Assembly: GCA_022824225.1 (NCBI GenBank)
Contig: JAJEAH010000080.1
Span: forward strand, 1-55,412
Source: Chloroflexota bacterium
Lineage (GTDB): Bacteria > Chloroflexota > UBA11872 > VXOZ01
Reading direction: 5' to 3'
DNA: 55,412 nucleotides
Made by a program: the position numbers and the translations under genes. Of this stretch, positions 1 to 7,629 are shown in pieces (the stretch's first letter is position 1; every line of letters begins with the position of its first letter). Below the pieces are notes generated by a model. The model ran no database searches. It saw only the letters and a program-made list of their open reading frames with translations, and had not been told where the DNA came from.

Positions 1-15
1 CGTTGTCTCGATGGT

Positions 16-43
16 GTAGGGGCACGACATGTCGTGCCCCTAC
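16..43. repeat. 28-bp perfect palindrome
   Basis: The left arm GTAGGGGCACGACA is followed directly by its exact reverse complement, with no spacer. As RNA it would form a GC-rich hairpin. It shares the GTAGGGGC core with the repeats at 241-271, 291 and 414, so it looks like a complete inverted member of the same dispersed family. There is no T-run after it, so a simple terminator role is not supported. Position 1-628 contains no convincing gene; this palindrome and the copies below fill most of it. Confidence 0.85.
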
Positions 44-240
44 CGTGGTTGACATTCCGGATAGCGGCAATCTGATCCTGGCATTCAAACCTAATTCGAC
101 AACATTGGGGCTTATCCCCCGCTCTGCTAGGGTCCTGGCACCGAAGTCAATTCCCCTTGCAACCAGGAAACTGCCGCTTCCAATGCGGCCAGAGACCGCG
201 TGTCCACAACTCAGCACCACGGTGGCAGGATTGCGCCAAT

Positions 241-271
241 CGTAGGGGTGCCCCTTGTGGGCACCCTCTCC
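241..271 (+). repeat. Dispersed GTAGGGG...TTGTGGG repeat, single copy
   Basis: This is a diverged copy of the unit that starts GTAGGGGCGCCCCTTGTGGG at 291 and 414. Here the inner bases are TGCCCC and GGGCACCC, so the two arms changed together and the self-complementary character is kept. Paired changes of this kind suggest that folding, or propagation as a hairpin, matters for the family. Translations across these copies give peptides rich in GAPLVGALP, which I regard as spurious. Confidence 0.7.
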
Positions 272-290
272 GGACGGTGCAAGCCTAACC

Positions 291-522
291 GTAGGGGCGC
301 CCCTTGTGGGCGCCCTTCCCGTGCGCCAGCCGGTCCGTGCCCAGGTACGCAAGACTAAAATCACATTGGCCGTGCTCTACCTATCGCCGGAGTACGGCCC
401 ATATGCGCCAATCGTAGGGGCGCCCCTTGTGGGCGCCCTTCCCGTGCGCTAGCCGGTCCGTGCCCAGGTACGCAAGTCAAAGATCACATAGGTCGTGCTC
501 TACCTATCGCCGGAGTACGGCC
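291..522 (+). repeat. Tandem duplication, 109-bp unit, period 123
   Basis: The segment 291-399 recurs at 414-522 with only a handful of substitutions. Both copies begin with GTAGGGGCGCCCCTTGTGGG and end in AGTACGGCC. The copies are separated by 14 bases. The duplication carries a dispersed hairpin repeat at the head of each unit plus about 80 bases of unique sequence, so it probably arose by local slippage or unequal recombination, not by two insertions. A TATACT hexamer at 563-568 could be the -10 box for the gene at 629, but I see no good -35 box. Confidence 0.85.
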
Positions 523-628
523 TAAGTGTGCTAGAAGCGAGCTTCTGTCAATGTAATTCAGCTATACTCTATGCAAACGCACCAGGCGTCACCAAGCAAA
601 AGCCGATTGCCCAATAGCGGAGGTCACT

Positions 629-1789
629 ATGGCTCAATTCCACGACGCAGAATCCGGCATCAATCTGGACAACGAGTTCGAGTGTGCCAGCGCGCGAGCA
701 TTCAGCAAGATCGGCCCGGGGCACTACCAGGTTGAGTTGCTCATCGAGAACTATGACCCACAGTACCCCGTTGTGTGGGAGTACATGTTCTGTTTCCGGG
801 TGCGGTCGCAGTCAGACCACACGCAAGAGGTGACCTTTCGCGTAATGAAGGGGCGCGGCGGCATCAGCTATCTGGATGGGCCGCACTTTGCTAAACGCAA
901 CGGGAACTGGGAACTGGTACCCCGCTCCCAAACACAGATGGAGAAGGACTACGTAGAAGTAACGCTCGACGTGGCGGCGGGCGATGAGTTTCTCCTGGGC
1001 AATCATCCCTTCCCTACGCCCGGGGAAGTTGAAACCGCTATGCACGCTACCGCCGCCGCACTGGATGACTTCTCCGTGCACGAATACGGGCGCACGCCGG
1101 AGGGCCGCCCGTTGCTGGCCTTGGAGTCCACGCCGCGCGACAAAGTCGTCATTGTCTTCGATACCATGCAACCGGCCGAGCCGGGCGATGTTCCCATACT
1201 CTTCCTGGCGCACTGGCTCAGCAGCCGTTCCGCCGAGGCAGAGAAGCTGCTGGAGGAATACCAATTCTGCCTGTTGCCTCTGACCAACCCCGATGGCGCC
1301 GCCCACGGTCACTCGGTAACCAATGCTGCCGGCGAGGTGCCGCGCTGCCACTTCGAGGACGCCAAGCTGGGCAAGCCTGTCCCTGCCGAGGCCGCTGTCA
1401 TTTGGCAGTACCACGCCGAGAAGAAACCCACTATGTTCATCGAGTTTCACATTCATTACCTCGTCCACGCCGCACACAAGCTGGTAGGCGTCCACGTAAA
1501 CGAGCCTTCGGATGAACGGGGTGTGGTGGCCTTGCCCGCAGCGACGGTGCTCTGGGGTGAATTGCTCAAGCTCAATAGCCACTGGCGGGCGCGCCTCATC
1601 GAGGCCGAGAGCGAGACGTTCCGCAATGCCCTGGACGGAACGCTGGCGCGCGACTTTGGCACGCTGGCGTACGTCTATCAAATCTACGCTCCCACCGTGG
1701 AGGCCGCCTGCGCCCACGCCGTGGACGTGGTGCGCGCCACCATGCAGGGCCTAACCGCGGCATCCGCCCTGTCGCTGCGCAATGCGTAG
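629..1789 (+). CDS. M14 metallocarboxypeptidase-like protein with altered zinc site
   Basis: This is a 386-residue protein without a signal peptide. Residues 1 to about 135 look like a beta-sandwich domain of the kind preceding the catalytic domain in cytosolic carboxypeptidases. Residues 150-380 follow the M14 pattern: a QPAE segment (181-184) where the family has HxxE, NPDG (220-223) followed by a NAAG motif, FHIH (273-276) where the third zinc ligand lies, and PTVE (355-358) at the position of the catalytic glutamate. If this alignment is right, the first zinc-binding histidine is replaced by Gln181, while Glu184, one of His274 or His276, and Glu358 remain. It may therefore have weakened or changed metal binding. 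The start ATG follows a GGAGG-type site at about 619. The substrate is unknown; the alignment is by eye. Confidence 0.6.
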   Translation: MAQFHDAESGINLDNEFECASARAFSKIGPGHYQVELLIENYDPQYPVVWEYMFCFRVRSQSDHTQEVTFRVMKGRGGISYLDGPHFAKRNGNWELVPRSQTQMEKDYVEVTLDVAAGDEFLLGNHPFPTPGEVETAMHATAAALDDFSVHEYGRTPEGRPLLALESTPRDKVVIVFDTMQPAEPGDVPILFLAHWLSSRSAEAEKLLEEYQFCLLPLTNPDGAAHGHSVTNAAGEVPRCHFEDAKLGKPVPAEAAVIWQYHAEKKPTMFIEFHIHYLVHAAHKLVGVHVNEPSDERGVVALPAATVLWGELLKLNSHWRARLIEAESETFRNALDGTLARDFGTLAYVYQIYAPTVEAACAHAVDVVRATMQGLTAASALSLRNA

Positions 1790-1883
1790 CATGGAAATTC
1801 TAGCTGCACGCTTGTGGCGGCCCCGACAGAAGCACGGCTCTTGGAGCAACACGCCGAACAAGGCACTGTACCGTTTCCTAGTT

Positions 1884-2007
1884 TTGACGATGCAACGCAA
1901 CAATGTACACTAGCACGTAGGAATGCGAGTCTCCGCATATCTTCGGCATCGCGCCCGGAAGGAGGGAACGCGTGGTGGCCTAGCAGTACCGGTGTAACAA
2001 TCGGTAC
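1884..2007 (+). promoter_or_regulatory. Candidate promoter and inverted repeat for the binding-protein gene
   Basis: TTGACG at 1884-1889 and TACACT at 1906-1911 are separated by 16 bases and would start transcription near 1918, about 145 bases before the ATG at 2063. Within that leader lies an inverted repeat, GTACCG (1986-1991) and CGGTAC (2002-2007), with a 10-base spacer, which could be an operator. Both elements are read by eye; the inverted repeat has short arms. Confidence 0.4.
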
Positions 2008-2062
2008 CTGCACTCTATCATCCGGCGGACTAGCACAGAATTTGCAGACTGAGGGGGAATTG

Positions 2063-3508
2063 ATGTCCATTCATCGAAGCCGCATCACGCGGCGCAATAT
2101 GCTGATAGGTACCGGTGGTGTATTCGGCGCGATCGCATTGGCGGCGTGCGGCCAGGCCATGCCGGCTGACGGCGGCGACGCGCCCGAACAGGCAGAAGAA
2201 GCACCGCAACAGGCTGAGGAAGCCCCCGCGGCCGAGTCAGTTACGGTATCTGTCCGGTGGATTTCCAACGATCTGACGTTGGTTGAGCCGTTCTACGAAA
2301 AACTCATCGTCGCGAAATTCAACGAGGCCTACCCGAATATCGATCTCGATTGGGCGGGTGATACGTACCGGGACACCATGGGCCAGCTCAATACGCAGCT
2401 CGCGGCCAACGACGCGCCCGACGTGTTCCACAACGACGGCGTCTTCTTTGCCCGCAACCGCGACGCGGGCTACATTCGCTCGATCACCGAGTACATCCAG
2501 CGGGATTCCGCGCTGCTCGAGGGCGTGCGCGGACCGGAGTTCTTCACCGACGAGAAGCAGGATGTCTACGGCGTATCCATGAACGTGGGCGGCGCGGCCT
2601 TCGCCTATAATACCGACCACTTCGACCGCTTCGGCATCAACCGCCTGCCGGCCGAAGGCATCGACTGGAACCCGGACGACGGCGGCACGCTGCTGGAGAT
2701 CGCCCAGGAGATCACCGGGCGCGGCGCGAACGAAGACCCCAGTATCTGGGGGTTCTTCAACAACAAGCAGATTACGTTCGACGTGCTGGGCATGCTGATC
2801 CAGAACGGCACGAACTTCCTGACCGACGACTTTCGTCGGGCACGGATGCACGAGCCGGAATTCATCGCCGTGATCCAGTTCCTCTGGGACTTGGAGTTCA
2901 AGCATCGGGTAGCGCCGAATCCCGATGACATTGAGGAATTCAATGCCTCGGTCCCCGAGGGCACAACCTACCACGGACCGTTTGCGTGGCAGCGGGCATC
3001 CATGATGAACCTTGGCATCGGTCAGTCCGGTTCCTGGGGTTCACCCGATCCCGATAGCTTGCCGATTGTGGCAGTACAGTATCTCAACGGTCCCGCCAAC
3101 AGCGTAGTGCCCGGCGGCGGCCGCGTTATCGAAATGTGGGGCAGCACCGAAGTGCCCGACGAGGCCTGGGAAGTCATGAAGTTCCCGTTGCTCGACCACG
3201 AAGTGCAGGTCGCGGTCTTCACGATTCTCCGCGACGGCCTGCCGGCCAATACCAACACGTGGGACGATCCCCGCTTGCTCGAGCGCAGCGGCCGTCCGCC
3301 GCGTGAGGTGGAAGCCTACATGGGGCCCCACCTGGAGGGCCTTGGCCAATACTGGCAGGTCAACGGCGTGTGGCTGGAGTGGATTCGCGCGTTCCGCGGC
3401 CAGCAGGCCCGCGCGTGGGCACAGGAAGTCACCGTCGAGGAAGCCATGCAAGAGGCCAGCAGCCTCTCGCAAGCGATCCTGGACGAGTACTACGCTGACC
3501 AGAGCTAA
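2063..3508 (+). CDS. ABC transporter substrate-binding lipoprotein, family 1 (sugar type)
   Basis: This 481-residue protein begins MSIHRSRITRRNML, a twin-arginine signal, and ends its signal at a lipobox (LAAC, Cys29), so it should be exported folded and lipid-anchored outside the cytoplasmic membrane. A low-complexity Glu/Ala/Pro linker of about 30 residues follows. The mature domain (VSVRWISNDL..., NEAYPNIDLDW, TQLAANDAPDVF) has the layout of family 1 extracellular solute-binding proteins, which mostly carry oligosaccharides or polyols. The ATG at 2063 is chosen because GAGGGGGA stands just before it and the signal starts there; the frame is open further upstream to 1814. No permease or ATPase gene lies nearby, so its partners must be elsewhere. 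The ligand cannot be named. Confidence 0.85.
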   Translation: MSIHRSRITRRNMLIGTGGVFGAIALAACGQAMPADGGDAPEQAEEAPQQAEEAPAAESVTVSVRWISNDLTLVEPFYEKLIVAKFNEAYPNIDLDWAGDTYRDTMGQLNTQLAANDAPDVFHNDGVFFARNRDAGYIRSITEYIQRDSALLEGVRGPEFFTDEKQDVYGVSMNVGGAAFAYNTDHFDRFGINRLPAEGIDWNPDDGGTLLEIAQEITGRGANEDPSIWGFFNNKQITFDVLGMLIQNGTNFLTDDFRRARMHEPEFIAVIQFLWDLEFKHRVAPNPDDIEEFNASVPEGTTYHGPFAWQRASMMNLGIGQSGSWGSPDPDSLPIVAVQYLNGPANSVVPGGGRVIEMWGSTEVPDEAWEVMKFPLLDHEVQVAVFTILRDGLPANTNTWDDPRLLERSGRPPREVEAYMGPHLEGLGQYWQVNGVWLEWIRAFRGQQARAWAQEVTVEEAMQEASSLSQAILDEYYADQS

Positions 3509-3530
3509 GCTCCACCGGTGCAAGTCGATT

Positions 3531-3570
3531 GGCGGGGAGGGCCGCAAGGCCCTCCTCGCCTTTCTTTCTA
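3531..3570 (+). terminator. Rho-independent terminator after the binding-protein gene
   Basis: The arms GGCGGGGAGGGCC and GGCCCTCCTCGCC pair over 13 positions with one G-T wobble around a GCAA tetraloop, and are followed by TTTCTTTCT. The hairpin begins 22 bases after the stop codon at 3508. It marks the binding-protein gene as a single-gene transcription unit. Confidence 0.9.
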
Positions 3571-3941
3571 TACAACGCATCCACACCAACGTCCCATTTC
3601 TGCCAACCGATCGGGCAATCGCAGTCGCGACTGAGAGCCGGGATCGCCATGGCGCCGACTTACGCAGTTTAGTATGCAATCCTACATTCTGCTGCGCAGG
3701 AATTCGGTACTCTAGACGTAGCAAGGAACCACAGGCTACCATGCGGATGGCAGTTGCCGTATCAAGCCAAAGGGTCTTGGGACTGGTCGTTCGCTCACGT
3801 AGACCCAATTGCTACTTTACGAAGGACCTATACGGCCAAAGCTGTGGAATTTGCGGGCGACCCGCTACATGCGCGCAGAGCGTAGTCTAGACTCAAACTT
3901 GTCCAGCAGCAAGTCTGAGACTTTCAGGAGAGAAACGTGAG
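3571..3941. other. Intergenic region without recognised gene
   Basis: Between the terminator and ccdA I see no reading frame with coding character, no RNA gene and no clear repeat. The only functional sign is the AGGAGAG ribosome-binding site at about 3926-3932 for ccdA. Confidence 0.6.
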
Positions 3942-4655
3942 ATGACGCCACTCCTCACCGCCCTTATTGCGTTCGGAGCCGGCATCGCGTCCTTTCTCTC
4001 GCCGTGCGTCCTGCCCCTCGTGCCCGCTTACATAGGGCATCTGGCCGGCACGAGCGTCTCGCAACAGCAGGACGCCCAAGCCACCATGCGCACGGTAGCC
4101 CACGCCGCCTGCTTCGTGATTGGCTTTTCCACGGTTTTCGTGCTGCTCTGGTCGCTCATCGGGCTGGTGGGCTACGCCGTGCAGGGCTACGTTCCCTACC
4201 TGCGGTACATCGGCGGGGTGATTCTGGTAGTGTTCGGCCTGCACGTGACCGGTCTGCTGCGCTTAAGGTGGCTGAATCAAGAACGGCGCATTTATGTAAA
4301 TCGCAGCCGTCCAAGGGGACTTGTAACGTCCTGGCTGGTTGGCGTGACATTCGCCGCCGGATGGACGCCCTGCGTGGGCCCTATTCTGGCCGGCATAATC
4401 GCCATCGCCTCAACCCGCGAGACTGTGGGGCAGGGCGCGGTGCTGTTGGCCCTCTATGCCGCGGGTCTTGGCATCCCCTTCTTGCTAGCCGCGATCGGCC
4501 TGTCGCGAGCGGTCCCGATGCTGCGTTGGATGAACCGGCACGGCCATACGGTAGAGCTTGTCAGCGGGGCATTTCTCATCGTGGTTGGTGTCATGTTGTT
4601 CACCAACACGTTCGCCCTGCTAAACGCCTACTTCGCGTGGATTCCCATCTTCTAG
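3942..4655 (+). CDS. ccdA: Cytochrome c biogenesis protein CcdA (thiol-disulfide membrane transporter)
   Basis: This 237-residue membrane protein passes electrons from cytoplasmic thioredoxin across the membrane to extracytoplasmic thiol-disulfide proteins, typically for haem attachment to apocytochrome c. The two hallmark cysteines are in SPCVLPLVP (Cys22) and TPCVGPIL (Cys143), in the first membrane helix of each half of the six-helix core. Length and layout fit the short CcdA family, not full DsbD. The ATG has an AGGAGAG site nine bases upstream. No ResA/CcmG thioredoxin partner or cytochrome gene is adjacent. The gene stands alone between two terminators. Confidence 0.93.
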   Translation: MTPLLTALIAFGAGIASFLSPCVLPLVPAYIGHLAGTSVSQQQDAQATMRTVAHAACFVIGFSTVFVLLWSLIGLVGYAVQGYVPYLRYIGGVILVVFGLHVTGLLRLRWLNQERRIYVNRSRPRGLVTSWLVGVTFAAGWTPCVGPILAGIIAIASTRETVGQGAVLLALYAAGLGIPFLLAAIGLSRAVPMLRWMNRHGHTVELVSGAFLIVVGVMLFTNTFALLNAYFAWIPIF

Positions 4656-4764
4656 GCCCAACCGGAAAGGAAACCTGCTCCGCCCCGGCCGGCGCAGCGG
4701 CAAACATCATCGAGCCACCAGACCGGGTGCGCAATAGCACAAAGTAAACACCCCGTTAATCCAA

Positions 4765-4794
4765 GAAACGTGGGGCTGGCGCGCCCCACGTTTC
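4765..4794. terminator. Bidirectional terminator between ccdA and the molybdoenzyme operon
   Basis: The 12-base arms GAAACGTGGGGC and GCCCCACGTTTC are perfect complements around a six-base loop, in the space between two convergent genes. On the plus strand TTTCTCGTACTCTCTTCTCTTT follows in interrupted form; on the minus strand the arm itself ends in TTTC. It probably serves both directions. Confidence 0.8.
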
Positions 4795-4826
4795 TCGTAC
4801 TCTCTTCTCTTTGAGGTTAGTCAGCC

Positions 4827-7610
4827 CTACGGCAGCCGGTACACCTCATTCGCCGGTTTCACCGGACGCGGCATCCACAGCGGCCGGCGCAACGCGTCTG
4901 CGCCCTCCGCCGGCCGGGCCTTCTTAAGCCACTCAAGGTAGACCTCGTGGGCCTTGTTCGTATCCACGAAAACGTCACCGTACTGATCGTCGGCTGCCGC
5001 CGCTTCCACCCGCACCTTCTGGTGCCAGCAGTGCATGCCGCTCACCGGGTCCGGATGCACGGGGAATGTCATATTCTGATGGACGCCAGATTCCTTCCAC
5101 CAGATGCGTGAGGAATCCGGATCGTCACTCTCGAACGGCCCAATGCCCTCAACCTGCCGCATGAACCACTGGCCGTCGCCAACGCTCTTGAAGTCCACGT
5201 GAGCCGTGGACCAGCGCTCGCCGCCGTTTTCCTTGGAGAGCCGCCAGCGGCCAAGGTGATGTGAGCACGCCACGATGCCTGGGCGTATGCCTTCCGTCAC
5301 CCACACCCGGATCACAAAGTGTCCGATTTCCGTATTCACTCTGGCCAGTTCGCCGGTCTCGAATGCCAAGCGCTCGGCGTCTTGCGGATGCACCCACAGC
5401 GGATTGGTGTGCGAAATCTCATACAGCCACTTGGCATTGCCGGCCCGCGTGTGAATGAGTGTCGGCAAACGGAACGTGGGCAGCAGGACATACTCACCCT
5501 TACCGTGGTCGATATTCTCCCGATGGACATGACTCTTGATGTACGTGGGCACGGCGTACTCCGACCACTTGAATTCCTTCAGCGTATCGGAGAAGAATTC
5601 CAGCTTGCGCGAGGGCGTATGGAATCCCTCCACCGCCTGGCCGTCCACTTCAACGCCGAGAACCTCGCCGTTCTTGCTCACCTTACCGGATGCGGGGTCA
5701 ACTTCAGCGCCGGCGAGATCCTCCGCGGTTAGGGGATTCTCGTGTACCGCATAAGTATCGTGCTTCACCTCAAAGGCGCCGTACTTGCGCATGTAGCCCA
5801 ACGGCGTGAGGTCTTCCTTCTCTGCCGCTTCCGGCAGACCGGGGACGCTATTCTCGAAAATCCACTGATAGTATTCGCTAATCGTTAGCTTCTCGCCGGG
5901 ACGGTATGGCGATTCGAAGAACTCCCGCACGCCCAGACTGCCGTCCGGATCGATGCGCCACGAAAGCTCAATCCAAAACTCGTCCTCTTCCCACACTTCG
6001 CCCGGATTGGCTTCGTACGTGAACTCGAACGACTCGCCATTCTTCTCACGCGCCACCCGCATCACCGGCTGGCGGAACCCTATCCACGCGCCGGCCTGGG
6101 TTTCCTGGCTCATGAGGTCGTGCCGTTCAGCGCCGTTGCCCATGGGCAGCACGTAGTCAGCGAACCATGCCGTTTCGCTCCACACCGGCGTCAACGCGGC
6201 ATGCATGCCGACTTGCTCTTCGTCATTCAACATCTCGATCCAGGACGCGCCGTCGGGATTCGTCCACACCGGGTTGTACACGCGGGTAAAGTACGTGTCC
6301 ACCTTGCCGCGGCCCTCTTTGAGGAAGTGGGGCAGCAAGATACTCATTTCGTGGTGGGCTAGCGGATATTCCCGGGGCCACAGCAACTCGCTCCACACCT
6401 GTTGCGGCGGCGGCTTGATATAGGGCGCAGGAGCAAACTTGTTCCAACTGTTGGGCGACGTGCCGCCGCGCGTACCGATGCTGCCGGTTAGCACACCGAG
6501 AAACGTCAAGCAGCGGGACACTTGCCAGCCGCCTTCATTGCCGGAAGCCGCGCTCCGCCACACGTGGCTGGCAAAGGCCGTTCCGGCCTTCGCGATCTCA
6601 CGCGCCACTTCCACGATCTGGTCCGCGGCTACACCACTTTCCTGTTCGGCAAACTCCGGGGTGTACGCGGCATAGAACTCCTTGATAGCGGCGATGAAAT
6701 TGTCAAACGTCGCCTCGACGTTCGGATGCTCCGCAGCCATGAATTGGCGCCAGTTCACCCACTTTTCCATGAACTCGCGGTTGTAGCCGTCTTCCTGCAG
6801 AATGACGTTTGCCATGGCGAGCAGGATCGCCGGTTCGGAGCCCGGCCACGACGAAAGCCAGTAATTGGCCCGCGAAGCGGTATTAGAGAGCCTGGTATCG
6901 ATTACGGCAATCTTGGCGCCGGAAATCTTGCCTTCAATGATGCGCTGCGCGTGAGGATTGAAGTAGTGCCCCGTCTCCAAATGCGCGCTGATCAGCAGAA
7001 TGAAGCGCGAGTTGGCGTGGTCCGGCGAGGGCCGATCCGCGCCCTGCCAGAGCGTGTATCCGAGTCGAGCGGCAGAAGAGCACACGTTTGTGTGACTGTT
7101 GTGACCGTCCACACCCCAGGCTTGGAGCACCCGGTCCATATACCCATCGTGGCCGGGACGGCCCACGTGGTACATCACCTCCGTGCGCCGGTCTTCCTGC
7201 AGGGCTGTGCGAATACGCGCAGCCAGCGTATCCAGCACCTCGTCCCACGTCGTTCGTTCCCACTGCCCGGACCCGCGCGGGCCCGTGCGCTTCAGGGGAT
7301 AGAGAATGCGTTCGGGGTCGTGCACCTGATTGATGGTCGCCGGGCCTTTTGCGCAGTTGCGGCCGCGGCTGCCGGGGTGAGCGGGATTACCCTCGAACTT
7401 CTTGATGTCCATATTTTCCTTGTCGACATACGCCAACAACCCGCACCCGGCTTCGCAATTGAAGCACACCGTTGGCACCAGCATGTAGTTCTTGGTGACT
7501 CGCTGGGGCCATTCATCGGGATCGTATTCAGTCCAGTCGTCCCACTGATCGGCGGGAGGATAATTGGTGAGCTGGCCCGATTCGGGAAACAGCGGTTTGA
7601 AAACAGACAT
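4827..7610 (-). CDS. Molybdopterin oxidoreductase catalytic subunit, cytoplasmic type
   Basis: This 927-residue protein belongs to the DMSO-reductase family of molybdenum enzymes. Near the N-terminus Cys49, Cys52, Cys56 and Cys86 (CFNCEAGC ... NCAKG) form the [4Fe-4S] motif. The segment HTNVCSSAARLG offers Cys177 as the likely molybdenum ligand. The C-terminal 150 residues look like the guanine-dinucleotide-binding barrel. There is no Tat signal, in contrast to most periplasmic relatives such as PsrA, so the enzyme should face the cytoplasm. It lies 19 bases downstream of the ferredoxin-NrfD fusion gene, with a GAGAGGAG ribosome-binding site, and the two should form one membrane complex with quinone. 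Cytoplasmic sulfite dehydrogenase SoeA has this topology, but the substrate cannot be read from the sequence. No maturation chaperone gene is nearby. Confidence 0.88.
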   Translation of the reverse strand: MSVFKPLFPESGQLTNYPPADQWDDWTEYDPDEWPQRVTKNYMLVPTVCFNCEAGCGLLAYVDKENMDIKKFEGNPAHPGSRGRNCAKGPATINQVHDPERILYPLKRTGPRGSGQWERTTWDEVLDTLAARIRTALQEDRRTEVMYHVGRPGHDGYMDRVLQAWGVDGHNSHTNVCSSAARLGYTLWQGADRPSPDHANSRFILLISAHLETGHYFNPHAQRIIEGKISGAKIAVIDTRLSNTASRANYWLSSWPGSEPAILLAMANVILQEDGYNREFMEKWVNWRQFMAAEHPNVEATFDNFIAAIKEFYAAYTPEFAEQESGVAADQIVEVAREIAKAGTAFASHVWRSAASGNEGGWQVSRCLTFLGVLTGSIGTRGGTSPNSWNKFAPAPYIKPPPQQVWSELLWPREYPLAHHEMSILLPHFLKEGRGKVDTYFTRVYNPVWTNPDGASWIEMLNDEEQVGMHAALTPVWSETAWFADYVLPMGNGAERHDLMSQETQAGAWIGFRQPVMRVAREKNGESFEFTYEANPGEVWEEDEFWIELSWRIDPDGSLGVREFFESPYRPGEKLTISEYYQWIFENSVPGLPEAAEKEDLTPLGYMRKYGAFEVKHDTYAVHENPLTAEDLAGAEVDPASGKVSKNGEVLGVEVDGQAVEGFHTPSRKLEFFSDTLKEFKWSEYAVPTYIKSHVHRENIDHGKGEYVLLPTFRLPTLIHTRAGNAKWLYEISHTNPLWVHPQDAERLAFETGELARVNTEIGHFVIRVWVTEGIRPGIVACSHHLGRWRLSKENGGERWSTAHVDFKSVGDGQWFMRQVEGIGPFESDDPDSSRIWWKESGVHQNMTFPVHPDPVSGMHCWHQKVRVEAAAADDQYGDVFVDTNKAHEVYLEWLKKARPAEGADALRRPLWMPRPVKPANEVYRLP

Positions 7611-7629
7611 CGCGCGGTAGCTCCTCTCG

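Noticed and set aside
3-452. Small open frames in the leading repeat region
   Set aside because: They translate the GTAGGGG repeat (GAPLVGALP peptides) and lack ribosome-binding sites.
812-1717. Minus-strand open frame of 301 codons
   Set aside because: Antisense to the M14-like gene, whose residue pattern is coherent.
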